DNA of 60,000 bases from assembly GCF_932526225.1 (NCBI RefSeq), contig NC_064048.1, positions 4,350,437 through 4,410,436 on the forward strand. Reading direction: 5' to 3'. The DNA is from Nematostella vectensis. Its lineage: Eukaryota > Cnidaria > Anthozoa > Actiniaria > Edwardsiidae. How positions within the stretch are numbered: the first letter of the stretch is position 1; every line of letters starts with the position of its first letter. Below are positions 55,701-60,000 of this stretch, piece after piece. A program made the translations under genes and the position numbers. The notes below the pieces were generated by a model. It searched no databases and was not told where the DNA came from. It was given only the letters and a program-made list of their open reading frames with translations.

Positions 55701-58700
55701 AACATCCCCTACAGAATACAACAGAAAAAGTCAACTCCGATATTGGAACATCCCCTAGATAATACAACAGAAAAAAGTCAATTCCGACATGAGAATATCC
55801 CCTAGATAATACAACAGAAAAAGTCAATTCCGACATGGGAATATCCCCTAGATAATACAACAGAAAAAGTCAACTCCGACATCGGAATATCCCCTAGATA
55901 ATACAACAGAAAAAGTCAACTCCAACATGGGAATATCCCCTAGATAATACAACAGAAAAAGTCAACTACGACATGGAATATCCCCTAGATAATACAACAG
56001 AAAAAGTCAACTCCGACAATGGAACATCCCCTAGATAATACAACAGAAAAAGTCAACTCCGACAATGGAACATCCCCTAGATAATACAACAGAAAAAGTC
56101 AACTCCGACATGGGAATATCCCCTAGATAATACAACAGAAAAAGTCAACTCCAACATGGGAATATCCCCTAGATAATACAACAGAAAAAGTCAACTCCGA
56201 CATGGGAACATCCCCTAGATAATACAACAGAAAAAGTCAATTCCGACATGGGAATATCCCCTAGATAATACAACAGAAAAAGTCAACTCCAACATGGGAA
56301 TATCCCCTAGATAATACAACAGAAAAAGTCAACTCCAACATGGGAACATCCCCTAGATAATACAACAGAAAAAGTCTCTTCCGACATGGGAATATCCCCT
56401 AGATAATACAACAGAAAAAGTCAACTCCGACAATGGAACATCCCCTAGATAATACAACAGAAAAAGTCAACTCCGACATGGAAATATCCCCTAGATAATA
56501 CAACAGAAAAAGTCAACTCCAACATGGAAATATCCCCTAGATAATACAACAGAAAAAGTCAACTCCGACATGGGAACATCCCCTAGATAATACAACAGAA
56601 AAAGTCAACTCCGACATGGGAATATCCCCTAGATAATACAACAGAAAAAGTTAACTCCAACAATGGAACACCCCCTAGATAATACAACAGAAAAAGTCAA
56701 CTCCGACATTGGAACATCCCCTAGATAATACAACAGAAAAAGTCAACTCCGACATTGGAATATCCCCTAGATAATACAACAGAAAAAGTCAACTCCGACA
56801 ATGGAACATGCCCTAGATAATACAACAGAGAAAGTCAACTCCAACATTGGAATATCCGCTAGATAATACAACAGAAAAAGTCAACTCCGACATTGGAACA
56901 TCCCCTAGATAATACAACAGAAAAAGTCAACTCCGACATTGGAATATCCCCTAGATAATACAACAGAAAAAGTCAACTCCGACAATGGAACATGCCCTAG
57001 ATAATACAACAGAAAAAGTCAACTCCAACAATGGAACATCCCCTAGATAATACAACAGAAAAAGTCAACTCCGACAATGGAACATCCCCTAGATAATACA
57101 ACAGAAAAAAGTCAATTTCGACATGAGAATATCCCCTAGATAATACAACAAAAAAAGTCAACTCCGATATTGGAACATCCCCTAGATAATACAACAGAAA
57201 AAGTCAACTCCAACAATGGAACATCCCCTAGATAATACAACAGAAAAAGTCAACTCCGACATTGGAATATCCCCTAGATAATACAACAGAAAAAGTCAAC
57301 TCCAACAATGGAACATCCCCTAGATAATACAACAGAAAAAGTCAACTCCAACAATGGAACATCCTCTAGATAATACAACAGAAAAAGTCAACTCCGACAT
57401 TGGAATATCCTCTAGATAATACAACAGAAAAAAGTCAATTTCGACATGAGAATATCCCCTAGATAATACAACAAAAAAAGTCAACTCCGATATTGGAACA
57501 TCCCCTAGATAATACAACAGAAAAAGTCAACTCCGACATTGGAATATCCCCTAGATAATACAACAGAAAAAGTTAACTCCAACAATGGAATATCCCCTAG
57601 ATAATACAACAAAAAAAGTCAACTCCGATATTGGAACATCCCCTAGATAATACAACAGAAAAAGTCAACTCCGACATTGGAATATCCCCTAGATAATACA
57701 ACAGAAAAAGTCAACTCCAACATGGGAACATCCCCTAGATAATACAACAGAAAAAGTCAACTCCGACATGGGAACATCCCCTAGATAATACAACAGAAAA
57801 AGTCAACTCCGATATTGGAACAACCCCTAGATAATACAACAGAAAAAGTTAACTCCGACATGGGAACATCCCCTAGATAATACAACAGAAAAAGTCAACT
57901 CCGATATTGGAACATCCCCTAGATAATACAACAGAAAAAGTCAACTCCGACATTGGAATATCCCCTAGATAATACAACAGAAAAAGTTAACTCCAACAAT
58001 GGAATATCCCCTAGATAATACAACAAAAAAAGTCAACTCCGATATTGGAACATCCCCTAGATAATACAACAGAAAAAGTCAACTCCAACATGGGAATATC
58101 CCCTAGATAATACAACAGAAAAAGTCAACTCCGACATGGGAACATCCCCTAGATAATACAACAGAAAAAGTCAACTCCGACATGGGAATATCCCCTAGAT
58201 AATACAACAGAAAAAGTCAACTCCAACAATGGAACATCCCCTAGATAATACAACAGAAAAAGTCAACTCCGACAATGGAACATCCCCTAGATAATACAAC
58301 AGAAAAAAGTCAATTTCGACATGAGAATATCCCCTAGATAATACAACAAAAAAAAGTCAACTCCGATATTGGAACATCCCCTAGATAATACAACAGAAAA
58401 AGTCAACTCCAACAATGGAACATCCCCTAGATAATACAACAGAAAAAGTCAACTCCGACATTGGAATATCCCCTAGATAATACAACAGAAAAAGTCAACT
58501 CCAACAATGGAACATCCCCTAGATAATACAACAGAAAAAAGTCAACTCCAACAATGGAACATCCCCTACAGAATACAACAGAAAAAGTCAACTCCGATAT
58601 TGGAACATCCCCTAGATAATACAACAGAAAAAAGTCAATTCCGACATGAGAATATCCCCTAGATAATACAACAGAAAAAGTCAATTCCGACATGGGAATA

Positions 58701-60000
58701 TCCCCTAGATAATACAACAGAAAAAGTCAACTCCGACATCGGAATATCCCCTAGATAATACAACAGAAAAAGTCAACTCCAACATGGGAATATCCCCTAG
58801 ATAATACAACAGAAAAAGTCAACTACGACATGGGAATATCCCCTAGATAATACAACAGAAAAAGTCAACTCCGACAATGGAACATCCCCTAGATAATACA
58901 ACAGAAAAAGTCAACTCCGACAATGGAACATCCCCTAGATAATACAACAGAAAAAGTCAACTCCGACATGGGAATATCCCCTAGATAATACAACAGAAAA
59001 AGTCAACTCCAACATGGGAATATCCCCTAGATAATACAACAGAAAAAGTCAACTCCGACATGGGAACATCCCCTAGATAATACAACAGAAAAAGTCAATT
59101 CCGACATGGGAATATCCCCTAGATAATACAACAGAAAAAGTCAACTCCAACATGGGAATATCCCCTAGATAATACAACAGAAAAAGTCAACTCCAACATG
59201 GGAACATCCCCTAGATAATACAACAGAAAAAGTCTCTTCCGACATGGGAATATCCCCTAGATAATACAACAGAAAAAGTCAACTCCGACAATGGAACATC
59301 CCCTAGATAATACAACAGAAAAAGTCAACTCCGACATGGAAATATCCCCTAGATAATACAACAGAAAAAGTCAACTCCAACATGGAAATATCCCCTAGAT
59401 AATACAACAGAAAAAGTCAACTCCGACATGGGAACATCCCCTAGATAATACAACAGAAAAAGTCAACTCCGACATGGGAATATCCCCTAGATAATACAAC
59501 AGAAAAAGTTAACTCCAACAATGGAACACCCCCTAGATAATACAACAGAAAAAGTCAACTCCGACATTGGAACATCCCCTAGATAATACAACAGAAAAAG
59601 TCAACTCCGACATTGGAATATCCCCTAGATAATACAACAGAAAAAGTCAACTCCGACAATGGAACATGCCCTAGATAATACAACAGAGAAAGTCAACTCC
59701 AACATTGGAATATCCGCTAGATAATACAACAGAAAAAGTCAACTCCGACATTGGAACATCCCCTAGATAATACAACAGAAAAAGTCAACTCCGACATTGG
59801 AATATCCCCTAGATAATACAACAGAAAAAGTCAACTCCGACAATGGAACATGCCCTAGATAATACAACAGAAAAAGTCAACTCCAACAATGGAACATCCC
59901 CTAGATAATACAACAGAAAAAGTCAACTCCGACAATGGAACATCCCCTAGATAATACAACAGAAAAAAGTCAATTTCGACATGAGAATATCCCCTAGATA
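40733..60000 (-). repeat. 46-bp array of about 419 copies repeating a 3' splice site
   Basis: From the acceptor of exon a to the window end the sequence is one array of 46-bp units, 19.3 kb long. On the minus strand a unit is GTTGACTTTTTCTG, TTGTATTATCTAG, then GGGATGTTCCCATGTCGGA. It contains a branch-point-like TTGAC, a pyrimidine-rich tract with no internal AG, the acceptor, and the first ten or so bases of exon a. Variation is mainly at four sites (GATG/GATA, CATG/CATT/ATAT and C/T in GTCGG/GTTGG). Shortened 20-bp junction units (TACAACATGGGAACATCCCC) occur near 46552, 47640, 52458, 53500 and 55140. There are no other genes. Confidence 0.97.

Noticed and set aside
41149-58717. Many 65- and 96-codon minus-strand frames in the 46-bp array
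   Set aside because: They are the same repeat read through all three phases (46 is 1 mod 3) until a stop, so they recur identically with each block duplication and have no independent support.
40733-60000. CRISPR-like array
   Set aside because: There is no repeat-spacer alternation; the whole 46-bp unit repeats, the DNA is eukaryotic intron, and no cas genes exist.
40733-60000. Array of recursive splice sites
   Set aside because: Recursive splicing needs AG|GT at the junction. Here the acceptor is followed by GGGATG, so no donor is regenerated.

Overview
The window is eukaryotic, almost certainly animal, genomic DNA. A cnidarian, probably a sea anemone, is my inference from the short introns and exons, an intronless Sox gene of group F type, the protein similarities and the repeat content; no sequence in the window proves the species. 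It has spliceosomal introns (GT..AG) and TATA-type promoters, but no operons, tRNA, rRNA or CRISPR.

Layout. 1-357 is a 54-bp tandem array cut by the window edge. 1290-7837 is a plus-strand gene for a secreted, cysteine-patterned, multi-domain protein: a signal-peptide exon, a run of nearly identical phase-0 exons that each encode one C-x6-C-x12/13-C-x6-C module, then two divergent modules. 7838-11753 is mostly repeats, including a large inverted-repeat element. 11754-12668 (minus) is a single-exon Sox transcription factor with an HMG box and a SoxF-like C-terminal DRNEFDMYL motif. 12669-16599 is intergenic with dispersed repeats. From 40732 down to 16600 (minus) lie 31 exons encoding about the last 1,000 residues of eukaryotic acetyl-CoA carboxylase: the end of the central region and the whole carboxyltransferase domain. 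Its 5' exons lie beyond the right edge. 40733-60000 is one uninterrupted 46-bp tandem array of about 419 units inside an intron of that gene, still running at the window end.

The most striking observation is how the minisatellites relate to the exons. At least seven tandem arrays in the carboxylase gene, and one in the secreted-protein gene, have units that begin inside an exon and end inside the adjoining intron, so every unit carries a copy of a real 5' or 3' splice site. The 19-kb array repeats the branch-point-like, polypyrimidine and acceptor sequence of the exon at 40691-40732. A 36-bp array repeats the 5' splice site of the exon at 38182-38273, and its unit is 12 codons long and almost free of disruption, so each of about 34 alternative donors would add a multiple of 12 residues without breaking the frame. 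In most other arrays the alternative site would bring in a stop codon. The introns appear to have grown by tandem duplication across their own splice sites.

The three genes have no evident functional link. Acetyl-CoA carboxylase makes malonyl-CoA for fatty-acid synthesis, Sox factors regulate transcription in development, and the secreted protein has no function I can assign.
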